From Opitutaceae bacterium (lineage in GTDB: Bacteria; Verrucomicrobiota; Verrucomicrobiia; Opitutales; Opitutaceae), in NCBI GenBank assembly GCA_019455245.1, contig JACFMR010000001.1, positions 151,512 to 215,511 on the forward strand: a stretch of 64,000 nucleotides of DNA. The letters are read 5' to 3'. The position numbers were made by a program, and so were the translations under genes. The notes beneath the pieces are model-generated. The model was given only the letters and a program-made list of their open reading frames with translations, had not been told where the DNA came from and ran no database searches. The stretch's first letter is position 1; every line of letters starts with the position of its first letter. Below, piece by piece: positions 9,388 through 17,302 of this stretch.

Positions 9388-11277
9388 ATGAGTCTGTTGC
9401 AACGGCCCTGGGCGGGTGCGGTCCTGATCGTGGCCGCCGTTTTTCTGGCTTGGAGCAACAGTTTCACCGCGCCGTTTCATCTCGATGACCACGGCTCGAT
9501 CATCACCAACGAAAGCATCCGGCGGCTGTGGCCACCCGATTGGCTCAGTCCTCCGGCCACCGGCGGCGAGACGGTGAGCGGCCGGCCGGTGCTGAATTTC
9601 ACCTTTGCGCTCAACCATGCAATCGGCGGGCGCGATGTGATTGGTTACCACGTGGCGAACCTGCTCATCCACGCGGCGGCGGCGCTCGTCCTGTGGAGGA
9701 TTTTGCGCCGCACGCCTGCCGTGGGCGGACCCGGGGTGGCGCTGGTCGCGGCCTTGCTGTGGGCGTTACATCCGCTGCAAACCGGCGCGGTCACCTACGT
9801 GGTGCAGCGCGCCGAATCGTTGGCCGGACTGTGGCTGCTGCTGACGCTCTACGCGTATGTGCGCGGGGCGTCGGGCGGTGGCCGCCGTTGGTTTGTGCTG
9901 GCGGTGGTGAGCGCGCTGCTCGGCATTGGCACGAAGGAGACGGCGGTCGTCGCGCCGCTGCTCGTCCTGCTTTATGACCGCGCGTTTCTCGCGGGCAGTT
10001 TTCGGGCGGCGTGGCGGGCACGAGGAACCGTGCATGCCGCGCTGTTCGCCACCTGGCTGCCGCTGGCGGTGCTGGTGTGGTCCAATCACGGCCGCGGCGG
10101 ATCGGCCGGCACCGGCGTGATTGGCGTCGGTGATTATTTTTTCACGCAATGCGAGGCTATCGTGCATTACCTGCGGCTGGTGGTCTGGCCGGTGGGTCAG
10201 GTGTTTGATCACGGCATGGTGGTGGCCGGTGGTTTTGGCGAGGTGGTGCCGCAGATGGTGCTGCTGCTGGCGCTGGCCGCCGGTACGCTTTGGCTGCTCG
10301 GGCGCAATCATCCGGCCGGTTTCGCGGGCGCGTGCTTCTTTCTGCTGCTCGCGCCGAGTTCGAGTTTCGTGCCGGTGGCCACGCAAACCATCGCCGAGCA
10401 CCGGATGTATCTCGCGCTGGCGGTGCCCGTCGCGCTGGGCGTGGCGGCGGTCACCGCCGGATTGTGCCGCATGTCTGCGGCAAGCCGGTTGGCCGGTGTG
10501 CTAGCCGCCGTCGCGATCGTGACGCTCGGTGGACTGACGTTGGCGCGCAACCAAGTGTATGCCTCGGAACTGACCCTGTGGAGCGACACGGTGGCCAAGC
10601 GGCCGGGCAATCCGCGCGCGCAATACAATCTGGGCCTGGCGCGGGCCCAGGCCGACCGCCCGGCGGACGCCGAGGCGGCCTTCAGGCGCACGTTGGCACT
10701 GAATCCACAGCACGCCTACGCGCATTTCGAGCTGGGCAAGGCGGCGCTGCTGGCCGGTCGCTGGCCGGTGGCGGCGGAGAGTTTTGCGGCGGCGCTCGCA
10801 GCGGATCCGCCGTTCGTCGATGCCCGCGTTAATCTGGCCCGGGCGTTGGTCCGTCTGCAGCGACCCGATCAGGCCATTGGGCATTACCGGCAGGCGCTGG
10901 CCGACGAACTTGGAGCGGTGGACATCCGGTTGGAGCTGGCCGAGCTGTTGGTCGCGCAAGGGCAGGAGCGGGAAGGTGAAACCCTGTTGCGGGCGGCGTT
11001 GCAGCGTGATGCCGGCTCCGTGAGCGGTTGGTTCGCGTTGGCCAACCTGCTGGCCGGGCAGCAGCGCTTTCCCGCCGCGATCGAGGCGTATGGCGCCGTG
11101 CTCGTCCGCGAGCCCGGCCATCACGACGCGCGCGCCAACCTGGCGAACTGCCTGCTTTTCACCGGCCGCATCGACGAAGCGATCGCCCACTACGAGACGG
11201 TCCTGCGCGCGCGGCCGAACGACAGCGCCGTACGGGAAAACCTGAACGTCGCCCGCGAACTGCAACGCAGGCGGTGA
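9388..11277 (+). CDS. Polytopic membrane protein with C-terminal TPR repeats (TMTC / DUF1736-like)
   Basis: The N-terminal about 390 residues form many hydrophobic helices. An acidic luminal-type motif FHLDDHG sits just after the first helix, as in C-type mannosyl- and arabinosyltransferases and eukaryotic TMTC proteins. From about residue 405 there are five to six TPR units (for example ARAQADRPADAEAAFRRTLA and PRAQYNLGLA) reaching the C-terminus. Bacterial relatives are annotated as TPR or O-GlcNAc-transferase-like; glycosyl transfer from a lipid-linked sugar is plausible but unproven. It starts 97 bp after the hydrolase gene, with no shared operon evidence beyond strand. Confidence 0.78.
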   Translation: MSLLQRPWAGAVLIVAAVFLAWSNSFTAPFHLDDHGSIITNESIRRLWPPDWLSPPATGGETVSGRPVLNFTFALNHAIGGRDVIGYHVANLLIHAAAALVLWRILRRTPAVGGPGVALVAALLWALHPLQTGAVTYVVQRAESLAGLWLLLTLYAYVRGASGGGRRWFVLAVVSALLGIGTKETAVVAPLLVLLYDRAFLAGSFRAAWRARGTVHAALFATWLPLAVLVWSNHGRGGSAGTGVIGVGDYFFTQCEAIVHYLRLVVWPVGQVFDHGMVVAGGFGEVVPQMVLLLALAAGTLWLLGRNHPAGFAGACFFLLLAPSSSFVPVATQTIAEHRMYLALAVPVALGVAAVTAGLCRMSAASRLAGVLAAVAIVTLGGLTLARNQVYASELTLWSDTVAKRPGNPRAQYNLGLARAQADRPADAEAAFRRTLALNPQHAYAHFELGKAALLAGRWPVAAESFAAALAADPPFVDARVNLARALVRLQRPDQAIGHYRQALADELGAVDIRLELAELLVAQGQEREGETLLRAALQRDAGSVSGWFALANLLAGQQRFPAAIEAYGAVLVREPGHHDARANLANCLLFTGRIDEAIAHYETVLRARPNDSAVRENLNVARELQRRR

Positions 11278-11299
11278 GAGCATCTTGCGCCTTGGGCAC

Positions 11300-11328
11300 A
11301 AAAAAGCCGCGACCGAAGTCGCGGCTTT
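11300..11328 (-). terminator. Intrinsic terminator of pnp
   Basis: Read on the minus strand, an 11-bp perfect stem (11318-11328 with 11303-11313) is closed by a TTCG tetraloop between C and G and runs into six T residues (11305-11300). It lies 25 bp past the pnp stop. On the plus strand there is no T-tract, so it serves pnp rather than the TPR gene. Confidence 0.9.
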
Positions 11329-11353
11329 GAAAGGAGGGCGTCGGTCTGACCGG

Positions 11354-13546
11354 TTATTCGGCCTTGGGCTCCTCGGCGGCCGGGGCGGGCTCGGCGGCGG
11401 GGGCCTTGTTGGCCTCCAGCTCGGCCATGGCGGCCTTGCGGCTGAGGCGGACCTTGCCGGTGCGCTCGTCGATGCCGATGCACTTCACGGTGATGGATTC
11501 GCCTTCCTTGACGACATCCTCGGTGCGGCGCACGCGGAAGTCGGCGAGTTCGGAGATGTGCACGAGGCCTTCCTTGCCGGGCAGGCACTCGACGAAGCAG
11601 CCGAACTCCTTGATGCCGGTGACGCGGCCGGTGTAGATCTTGCCCATCTCGATCTGGGAACCGCCGCCGCAGAGGGCGTCGATTTCCTGCACGGCGCGGT
11701 TCATGGCGTCGGCATTGTTCGAGTAGATGAAGACCTTGCCGGAATCGTCGTCGGCGATGTCGATCTGCGCGCCGGTGGTCTCGACGATGCGGCGGATGGT
11801 CTTGCCGCCGGGGCCGATGAGCAGGCCGATCTTCTCGGGGTTGATCTGGATGGTCTGAATGCGCGGCGCGTAGGTCGAGAGGTCGGCGCGGGGCGCGGGC
11901 AGCGCGGCGAGCATGGTCTTGAGGATCTCGATGCGGGCGTCGCGGGCCTGGAAAACGGCGGTCTTGGCAATCTCGAAGGGCAGGCCGCCGATCTTGAGAT
12001 CGAGCTGGAAGCCGGTGATGCCCTTGGTGGTGCCGGCGAGCTTGAAGTCCATGTCGCCGAAGTGGTCTTCCTCACCGAGAATGTCGGTGATGGTGACCCA
12101 CTTGTCGATGGAGCCGTCGGCCTTGTTGCTGGTCATGAGACCGCAGCTGATGCCGGCGACGGGGGCGATGATGGGCACGCCGGCGTCCATGAGCGAGAGA
12201 CAGCCGCCGCAGATCGAGGCCATCGAGGTCGAGCCGTTGGAGGCCATGATCTCGGAGACGACGCGGATGGAATAGGGGAACACGTCCTCGGGCGGCAGCA
12301 CGGGCACGAGCGAGCGCTCGGCGAGGGCGCCGTGGCCGATCTCGCGACGGCCCGGGCCGGTGAAGCGGCCGGTTTCGCCGACGGAGAAGGGCGGGAAGTT
12401 GTAGTGGAGGATGAAGCTCTTGGAGGTGGCGCCGCCGGTGAGGCCGTCCATGCTCTGGGCTTCCTTGGTGGGCCCGAGGGTGGTGATGGCGATGTTCTGC
12501 GTGTCGCCACGCTGGAACATGGCGGAGCCGTGCACGCGGGGCAGCACGCCGACCTGGGCCTCGAGCGGACGGAGCGACTTGGCGTCGCGCTTGTCGGCGC
12601 GGACACCGCGCTCGAGCACGGTCTGGCGGTAGGCCTTGTACTGGAGGTCCTCGAAGACGATGTTGAGGTCGGCCTCGGTGAACTTGTCCTCGCCGAGTTC
12701 GGCGACGAGGGCGGCCTTGGCCTCCTCCTTCAGCGCCTTGATGTTGGCGGAGCGGACGGCCTTCTCGAAGCCGAAGATGGCGGCGGAGACGCGTTCCTGG
12801 GTGGCGACGCGCTCGATGATGGCGCGGGCCTCGGGCGTGGCCTTGACGAGCGGGAATTCGGCCTTGGGCTTGCCGCAGAGGGTGACGAGTTCCTTGATGG
12901 CGGCGATGATGGGCTGGATGGCCTGCTGACCGAAGGCGAGGGCCTCGATGAAGCGCTCCTCGGAAATCTGGTCGGCGGAGCCCTCGATCATGAGCATGTT
13001 CTGCTCGGTGCCGACGTAGATGAGGTCGAGCGTGCTGGAATACATCTGCTCGATGTTGGGGTTGGCGACGAACTGGCCGTCGATCTCACCGACGCGCACG
13101 CCGGCGATGGGGCCGCCCCACGGAATGTCGGAAATGGCGAGGGCGGCGGACGCGCCGTTGATCATGGCGATGTCGGCGTCGTTGATCTGGTCGGCCGACA
13201 GGAGCTGGCCGATGATCTGCACCTCATTGAGGAAGCCCTCGGGGAAGAGCGGGCGGCAGGGCCGGTCGCAGAGGCGGGAGGTGAGGATTTCCTTTTCGGA
13301 AGGCCGGCCCTCGCGCTTGAAGTAACCGCCGGGGAAACGGCCGGCGGCGGCGTACTTCTCGCGGTAATCGACGGTGAGGGGGAAGAAATCCTGCCCGGGG
13401 CGCATGGTCTGCGCGGCGCAGGCGGTGACGAACAGGTTGGTCTCGCCGACGCTGACATTGACGGCGCCGTTGGCGAGTTGGGCGATGGAGCCCGTGGAAA
13501 AGGTCATCCCGAGACCGGGGACCGTGACGTTGTATTTTTGCTTCAT
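11354..13546 (-). CDS. pnp: Polyribonucleotide nucleotidyltransferase (PNPase)
   Basis: A 730-residue phosphorolytic 3-prime to 5-prime exoribonuclease, part of the RNA degradation machinery. Domains in order are RNase PH 1 (starting near [17 protein letters not shown]), the helical linker, RNase PH 2, a KH domain ([14 protein letters not shown], about residue 577) and an S1 domain (about 634-707, [14 protein letters not shown]). An Ala/Glu/Pro-rich tail follows. The PH1 [23 protein letters not shown] and [13 protein letters not shown] motifs are all present. The ATG at 13546 is preceded by AAAGAAGATAGTA, a weak Shine-Dalgarno. An in-frame GTG or longer start would add 36 Pro/Arg-rich residues unlike the family. 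rpsO lies upstream on the same strand, the classic rpsO-pnp order. Confidence 0.98.
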   Translation of the reverse strand: MKQKYNVTVPGLGMTFSTGSIAQLANGAVNVSVGETNLFVTACAAQTMRPGQDFFPLTVDYREKYAAAGRFPGGYFKREGRPSEKEILTSRLCDRPCRPLFPEGFLNEVQIIGQLLSADQINDADIAMINGASAALAISDIPWGGPIAGVRVGEIDGQFVANPNIEQMYSSTLDLIYVGTEQNMLMIEGSADQISEERFIEALAFGQQAIQPIIAAIKELVTLCGKPKAEFPLVKATPEARAIIERVATQERVSAAIFGFEKAVRSANIKALKEEAKAALVAELGEDKFTEADLNIVFEDLQYKAYRQTVLERGVRADKRDAKSLRPLEAQVGVLPRVHGSAMFQRGDTQNIAITTLGPTKEAQSMDGLTGGATSKSFILHYNFPPFSVGETGRFTGPGRREIGHGALAERSLVPVLPPEDVFPYSIRVVSEIMASNGSTSMASICGGCLSLMDAGVPIIAPVAGISCGLMTSNKADGSIDKWVTITDILGEEDHFGDMDFKLAGTTKGITGFQLDLKIGGLPFEIAKTAVFQARDARIEILKTMLAALPAPRADLSTYAPRIQTIQINPEKIGLLIGPGGKTIRRIVETTGAQIDIADDDSGKVFIYSNNADAMNRAVQEIDALCGGGSQIEMGKIYTGRVTGIKEFGCFVECLPGKEGLVHISELADFRVRRTEDVVKEGESITVKCIGIDERTGKVRLSRKAAMAELEANKAPAAEPAPAAEEPKAE

Positions 13547-13710
13547 TACTATCTTCTTTGCGGATGGTGTCGTCGGGCGGACGGGCGGATCAGCGACACG
13601 GGACTGAAGGCCCGGGGCTTCCGGAAATGGAAGCGGCGGCGGCGCAGGGCGCATGCCGCGGGGGGAGGTTATACGAACCTGCCTGGTCTCTCCGTCTCAA
13701 GGGCCGAGAG

Positions 13711-13755
13711 ATTTCCGTTTGGCGCCGGCCGCGGGCGGGGGCGGCAAACGGAAAT
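13711..13755 (-). promoter_or_regulatory. Large inverted repeat in the pnp leader
   Basis: An 11-bp perfect stem (ATTTCCGTTTG at 13711-13721 and its complement at 13745-13755) encloses a 23-nt GC-rich loop, about 165 nt upstream of the pnp start. Its place fits the structured leader used for RNase III/PNPase autoregulation in other bacteria. That role is an inference. Confidence 0.5.
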
Positions 13756-13787
13756 GTCCCGGTCTGATGGCGGTGCCGGTAAAGGCA

Positions 13788-13816
13788 ACGGGCGACCCGC
13801 GGATCGGGTCGCCCGT
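13788..13816 (-). other. Hairpin between rpsO and pnp (terminator or processing site)
   Basis: A perfect 12-bp stem (ACGGGCGACCCG and its complement) with a 5-nt loop CGGAT begins 14 nt past the rpsO stop. Downstream on the minus strand is TGCCTTT, not a real T-tract. It may be a leaky terminator or an RNase-processing hairpin rather than a strong terminator. Confidence 0.6.
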
Positions 13817-13829
13817 GTGACAAAGCCGG

Positions 13830-14093
13830 TTATTTGCGAAGGTTCAGCTTCTGCAGCAGCTCGGTATACTTGGCCAGATCGTGGCGCTTGGTATAGTCGA
13901 GGAGCTTGCGACGGCGGGCGGCCATCTGCAGAAGACCGCGGCGCGAGTGGAAGTCCTTGCGATGCGTGCGCAGGTGCTCGGTCAGATGATTGATCCGGGC
14001 GGTGAGCAGCGCGATCTGGACTTCGGACGAGCCGGTATCCTTCTCGTGGGTTTTGAATTCAGCGATGATTTCGGGTTTTGATACGGTGGACAT
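13830..14093 (-). CDS. rpsO: 30S ribosomal protein S15
   Basis: The 87-residue protein has the usual length for S15, which binds 16S rRNA early in assembly of the 30S platform. Hallmarks are [17 protein letters not shown], the helical [19 protein letters not shown] segment, and [14 protein letters not shown] near the C-terminus. It is followed on the same strand by a hairpin and then pnp, an order conserved in many phyla. No Shine-Dalgarno is visible before the ATG. The 238-bp leader side holds a small hairpin, described separately. Confidence 0.98.
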   Translation of the reverse strand: MSTVSKPEIIAEFKTHEKDTGSSEVQIALLTARINHLTEHLRTHRKDFHSRRGLLQMAARRRKLLDYTKRHDLAKYTELLQKLNLRK

Positions 14094-14331
14094 GGTTTGT
14101 GGGATGGTTTCACGACTGTAGGGAACCCTCGCGGGCTCCGTGACTTCCGCCCCGCCGCGACCGAAATCGCGGTGAAGCCGACGTCACCGTTCCAATCCGA
14201 CGGGATGCCGGACCAGCCATGGTGGGAATCCGCAACCGACGGATTTCCACTAACGCAAGGGGCGAGAATCCAAAACGGCCGCAGGGGGCGCAAGCGAAAT
14301 CTTGGGGTGGGCACGGGGCTCAGCCGGCGCG
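14094..14331. other. Gene-free region upstream of rpsO
   Basis: No coding gene was seen. It contains one perfect 6-bp hairpin (CCGCGA 14155-14160 / TCGCGG 14167-14172), about 62 nt before the rpsO start, which could be part of a structured leader. No confident -35/-10 pair was recognised. The left copy of the 62-bp repeat begins at 14332. Confidence 0.5.
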
Positions 14332-14393
14332 GACCATGACCTGCCGAACCTCTTTGCAACCGGGCAGTTGGCGAACCTTGGCGAGGAGGGCGG
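14332..14393. repeat. Left copy of a perfect 62-bp direct repeat flanking vapBC
   Basis: This is identical, base for base, to 15116-15177. The right copy is the 3-prime coding end of the DciA/DUF721 gene; this copy is a detached fragment lacking that gene's last 12 bp. It begins 3 bp past the vapC stop. Both copies have the same orientation. Confidence 0.95.
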
Positions 14394-14395
14394 AG

Positions 14396-14797
14396 TCACT
14401 CCTCCCAATTCTCAACCGTGAGTCCTGGCACACGGGCAAACTCCCGCACGTTGCGGGTGATCACGATCGCGTCCAGCCGCCGGGCTTGGGCGGCGATCAG
14501 GGTGTCGAACGGACCGATGCCTTGGCCGCGAGCTTCGAGATCGCGCCGGATCTCGGCGTAGTGCCGGGCATCCTCCCGGGTGAAGGGTTCGATGGGGAGC
14601 AATTTTTCAAGCGCCTGGAATTTGCGCCGCACCGCGGGCGTGCCGCCCTTCAGAACGCCAAACTCGCGTTCGGCCAGGACGATGACGGACAGGCGCAATT
14701 CCTCCCGGGAAAAGGACTCCTGCATCCGCCTGACCAAGTTTGGGTTGGTCCCCCGCATGTAGGCGGAGACGGCGTTGGTGTCCGGCAGGTAGAGCAT
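14396..14797 (-). CDS. vapC: VapC-type PIN-domain ribonuclease toxin
   Basis: This 133-residue PIN-domain protein has the Mg2+-binding acidic set in the expected places: Asp6 (LPDTNAVSAYM), Glu43 (VIVLAEREFGVL), Asp98 (GIGPFDTLIAAQARR) and the Asn115 region (VITRNVREFARVPGL, a VapC hallmark ending in VENW). VapC toxins cleave tRNA or rRNA; the target cannot be read from the sequence. It starts 5 nt after the vapB stop, so the two are co-expressed. No active-site residue looks lost, so it should be functional. The unit is bracketed by a 62-bp direct repeat, which suggests acquisition or rearrangement. Confidence 0.95.
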   Translation of the reverse strand: MLYLPDTNAVSAYMRGTNPNLVRRMQESFSREELRLSVIVLAEREFGVLKGGTPAVRRKFQALEKLLPIEPFTREDARHYAEIRRDLEARGQGIGPFDTLIAAQARRLDAIVITRNVREFARVPGLTVENWEE

Positions 14798-14802
14798 GTC
14801 AA

Positions 14803-15045
14803 TCAGTCGCGGGGGATGTCGCCCGAGAGGTGGGCAGGTACGTCCTGCAGGTTCGGGCAGGAACCGGCCAAAGCCGCGAATTGACGTCGGCGCTCCTCGA
14901 AATCGGCGCGCACGGGTTCGAGCAGAATGCCGCGGGGGGTGCGGGTGACCTTGACCTCGGAGCCAGGCAGGCGAAAGGCCTTGGGCAGGCGCACGGCTTG
15001 GGAGCCCCCGTGACGGAACAATTTTGCGGTGCTGGAGGGCGGCAT
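14803..15045 (-). CDS. vapB: VapB-type antitoxin (AbrB/MazE fold)
   Basis: This small antitoxin (80 residues from the ATG at 15045) has an N-terminal swapped-hairpin DNA-binding domain, seen in AKLFRHGGSQAVRLPKAFR and VKVTRTPRGILLEPV. The C-terminal tail (RRRQFAALAGSC) would wrap the toxin. It neutralises VapC and should repress its own promoter together with VapC. A longer start at 15057 would add MCSY but runs through the palindrome. The start codon abuts a perfect inverted repeat, the likely operator. Its vapC partner lies 5 nt downstream. Confidence 0.93.
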   Translation of the reverse strand: MPPSSTAKLFRHGGSQAVRLPKAFRLPGSEVKVTRTPRGILLEPVRADFEERRRQFAALAGSCPNLQDVPAHLSGDIPRD

Positions 15046-15064
15046 GTAGCTACACATAGCTACA
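15045..15064. promoter_or_regulatory. Palindromic operator at the vapB start
   Basis: TGTAGCTA and its exact complement TAGCTACA are separated by CACA. The palindrome ends on the first base of the vapB ATG. VapBC complexes bind such inverted repeats to autorepress. The function is inferred from position and symmetry. Confidence 0.7.
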
Positions 15065-15103
15065 AGCGGTCCGCGGTCAAGGATGCAGCCCGGCGGACGC
15101 GGA

Positions 15104-15487
15104 TTATCCCGCCCTGACCATGACCTGCCGAACCTCTTTGCAACCGGGCAGTTGGCGAACCTTGGCGAGGAGGGCGGCGCGGTGCATGAAGAGTTCGTTG
15201 CGGACCACGGAATGGGAGGCGAGCACGGTGAGGCGGCCGCGTTCGATGTGCAGCGGGTGCGAGTAGGCGGCGTTGGCGGAGCCGACGAGTTCGGTCCAGT
15301 GTTCGCGGATCACGTGTTCGGGGGCTTCGCGGCCGATGCGGTATTTGTCCAGCAGGCCGTCAATCACGTTGCCGACCGGTTGGGTGGGGCGCTTGACCTG
15401 CCGCCGGGGTTCTTTTGGCGCGATGCCGCGGAAATCACCGATCAATTCCTCGGCCAGCCGGCTGAACGGTTTGGCGGGATCAGACAT
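15104..15487 (-). CDS. DUF721 / DciA-like protein
   Basis: This 127-residue protein belongs to DUF721. It shows GNVIDGLLDKYRIGR, then HWTELVGSANAAYSHP, then LTVLASHSVVRNELFMHR and LLAKVRQLPGC, the usual pattern of a C-terminal KH-like domain. Members named DciA load the replicative helicase DnaB in bacteria lacking DnaC; this role is known for the family and not shown here. The start at 15487 overlaps the upstream glycosyltransferase stop by 8 bp. Its last 60 coding bases are duplicated at 14332-14393, on the other side of vapBC. Confidence 0.85.
   Translation of the reverse strand: MSDPAKPFSRLAEELIGDFRGIAPKEPRRQVKRPTQPVGNVIDGLLDKYRIGREAPEHVIREHWTELVGSANAAYSHPLHIERGRLTVLASHSVVRNELFMHRAALLAKVRQLPGCKEVRQVMVRAG
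15116..15177. repeat. Right copy of the 62-bp direct repeat (inside the DUF721 gene)
   Basis: It matches 14332-14393 perfectly over 62 bp. It lies within the coding 3-prime end of the DUF721 gene, ending 12 bp before the stop. The interval between copies, 14394-15115 (722 bp), holds just vapC, vapB, the operator and a short spacer. Confidence 0.95.
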
Positions 15488-16268
15488 CGGGATCACGATG
15501 GCGCTCGGCTTCGTAAAGCCGGCTGTAGCGGACGAAGGCGCCGAAGGCCGTGGCCCCGGCGATGTAGAGCCCGGGAAAGCCGTCGAGGAAGCCCAGGCGG
15601 AGGATGTAGGCGCGGAAGAAGCGCCAGCCGGAGCGGAAGACGGTCTCGGCCACCGAAAACGCGCGGTTGCGCTCGAGTTGCTGTTGCACGAACAGGTCGG
15701 CGAACGGGTTGATCTTGGCGACGTGGCTGGCGAGCGTGGGGAAGGAATAGTGGTGGAGGTCGCCTTTCAGCCGCGCCACCGGACCGGTGCATTCCATTTT
15801 TTCATGCACGATGGCATCGCCGCCCCAGCGGGCCTGCTCGCGATGAATGAGCCGCAGGCTGTAGTCGGGATACCAGTCGCCGTGCGTGATCCAGCGGTCG
15901 ATGAACCAGACCTTGCGCGGAAACGTCGCACCGGCATGGCGGCGGTCTTCGCCCTGGGCGAAAAAGGCCGTGATCTCGTCGCGCAGGGCGGCGGAGACCT
16001 CCTCGTCGGCATCGAGGCAAAGCGCCCAGGGCTGCGTGGCGCGGTCGAGCGCCCAGTTCTTGGTGTCGCGGAAGCCGCGCCATTCGGTGTGGTGCACGAC
16101 GGCCCCGTGGGCGGCGGCAACGGCGGCGCTGTCATCGGTGGTTTCGTTGAGCACCACGACGATCTCGGCGACCCAGCCTTGCACGCTCGCCAGACAGCGC
16201 GGCAGGGCCGCGGCTTCGTTGCGGGCCACGATGACGACACTGATGGGCAGGGGTGGGCTCACGGGCAT
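15480..16268 (-). CDS. Family 2 glycosyltransferase, LPS core type (WaaE/KdtX-like)
   Basis: This 262-residue GT2 enzyme starts at the ATG at 16268 (MPVSPPLPISVVIVARNEA). GT-A features are the N-terminal VVIVARNEAAALPRCL nucleotide-binding strand, the metal-binding LCLDADEEVS (DxD-like) and a mid-protein WFIDRWITHGDWYPDYSLRL segment. That last block is typical of the WaaE/KdtX group, which adds glucose to heptose in LPS inner core. The C-terminus (FRAYILRLGFLDGFPGLYIA) is membrane-associated. It sits with two more glycosyltransferases and an MsbA-like exporter, in keeping with LPS core assembly. Confidence 0.88.
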   Translation of the reverse strand: MPVSPPLPISVVIVARNEAAALPRCLASVQGWVAEIVVVLNETTDDSAAVAAAHGAVVHHTEWRGFRDTKNWALDRATQPWALCLDADEEVSAALRDEITAFFAQGEDRRHAGATFPRKVWFIDRWITHGDWYPDYSLRLIHREQARWGGDAIVHEKMECTGPVARLKGDLHHYSFPTLASHVAKINPFADLFVQQQLERNRAFSVAETVFRSGWRFFRAYILRLGFLDGFPGLYIAGATAFGAFVRYSRLYEAERHRDPDV

Positions 16269-16352
16269 GGATTCAGGACAGGAGCACGCTAACGCGCGCT
16301 GGCATCGCTTGCGCAAGGTCAACCGACTTTGGAATCGCCTGCAAGCAGGCTG

Positions 16353-17300
16353 CTACACTTTTCCACATAGCGAGCGGGTGATTTGGCAAACGTAACCGCA
16401 GGCCCGCCAGGAGCGGACGAGCGCCTGCTTGGCGGCGTCACGCCGCAGGAGGACGAAGTTGAGCAGGGCGACGAGGGCAAAGGCGGGGGCCTTGAGCAGA
16501 TTGGCGAGGAAACGGGTGCACAGATAACCGGCGACGGAGCGGCCCTCCTCGCGGGCTTGGTTGATGCGGCCGACGACGCGCGAGCAGGCGGAGTCGAAGG
16601 CATGGCGCCGGACGTAGCGCATCGTGGTCCGGCCGGCGGGCATCTGATGTTGGACGCTGGCGCGCGGGGCAAACCAGACGGCGAAGCCCGCCCGGTGCAA
16701 ACGGCGGATCGGGCCGTTTTCCTCGCCGCCGAACACGCGGCCGCCCTTGCGCCCGAGCGTGGTATCCCAGCCGCCGAGGGTGCGCAGCACGTCGCGACGA
16801 AAGGCGAGATTGGCGCTCATGGGCACCTGATCCGGCCGGGTGGGGCCGGGGTCGGACCGGAGCGCCTGCGGTCCATGGAACGACCGGACCCAGGACGGAC
16901 AACCCTGCGGGAACACCGGCACGACCTCGCCGGCCACGGCGCCGATTTTTCCGGCCGGATCGGCCAGGAAGGGCTGCATCAATTGCCGCAGCCAATCCGG
17001 CTCCATCAGAATATCGTCATCGCCGTAAACGATGATTTCGCCCTGCGCCTCGGCGAGGGCGCGGTTGCGGGCGAAGTTGGCGCCCTGTTGGGTTTCGCGC
17101 CGATATTGGGGCGGATGCGGTGCGTGGGCGAATTCCGCCACGACGTCCCGCGTGTTGTCGGGGGAGTTGTTGTCGATGATGAGGATTTCGAACAACTCCG
17201 CCGGGTAATCCTGCCCGGTCAGGCACGCCAGCGTCTGCCGCAACCAACCGGCCCGGTTGTAAGTGGGAATGGCAACGGTAACGCGGGGCAGGACGGACAT
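16353..17300 (-). CDS. Family 2 glycosyltransferase
   Basis: A 315-residue GT2 with the N-terminal VTVAIPTYNRAGWLRQTL, IDNNSPDNTRDVVAEF and the metal site VYGDDDILMEPDWLRQL (DDD). The middle carries GGWDTTLGRKGGRVFGGEEN, the acceptor-side loop that includes the catalytic acid. A hydrophobic C-terminal stretch (LLKAPAFALVALLNFVLLRR) likely contacts the inner membrane. It follows the GT9 gene with only a 2-bp gap, so the two are co-translated in a cell-surface glycan cluster. Sugar and acceptor are unknown. Confidence 0.88.
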   Translation of the reverse strand: MSVLPRVTVAIPTYNRAGWLRQTLACLTGQDYPAELFEILIIDNNSPDNTRDVVAEFAHAPHPPQYRRETQQGANFARNRALAEAQGEIIVYGDDDILMEPDWLRQLMQPFLADPAGKIGAVAGEVVPVFPQGCPSWVRSFHGPQALRSDPGPTRPDQVPMSANLAFRRDVLRTLGGWDTTLGRKGGRVFGGEENGPIRRLHRAGFAVWFAPRASVQHQMPAGRTTMRYVRRHAFDSACSRVVGRINQAREEGRSVAGYLCTRFLANLLKAPAFALVALLNFVLLRRDAAKQALVRSWRACGYVCQITRSLCGKV

Positions 17301-17302
17301 GG

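Noticed and set aside
11285..13993. 902-codon open frame on the plus strand over pnp
   Set aside because: Antisense to PNPase. The Gly/Ala/Asp/Val-rich, repeat-like protein is a codon-bias shadow without domain signatures.
16337..16350. Palindrome GCCTGCAAGCAGGC between two glycosyltransferase genes
   Set aside because: The 2-nt loop cannot form a stable hairpin and no T-tract follows.
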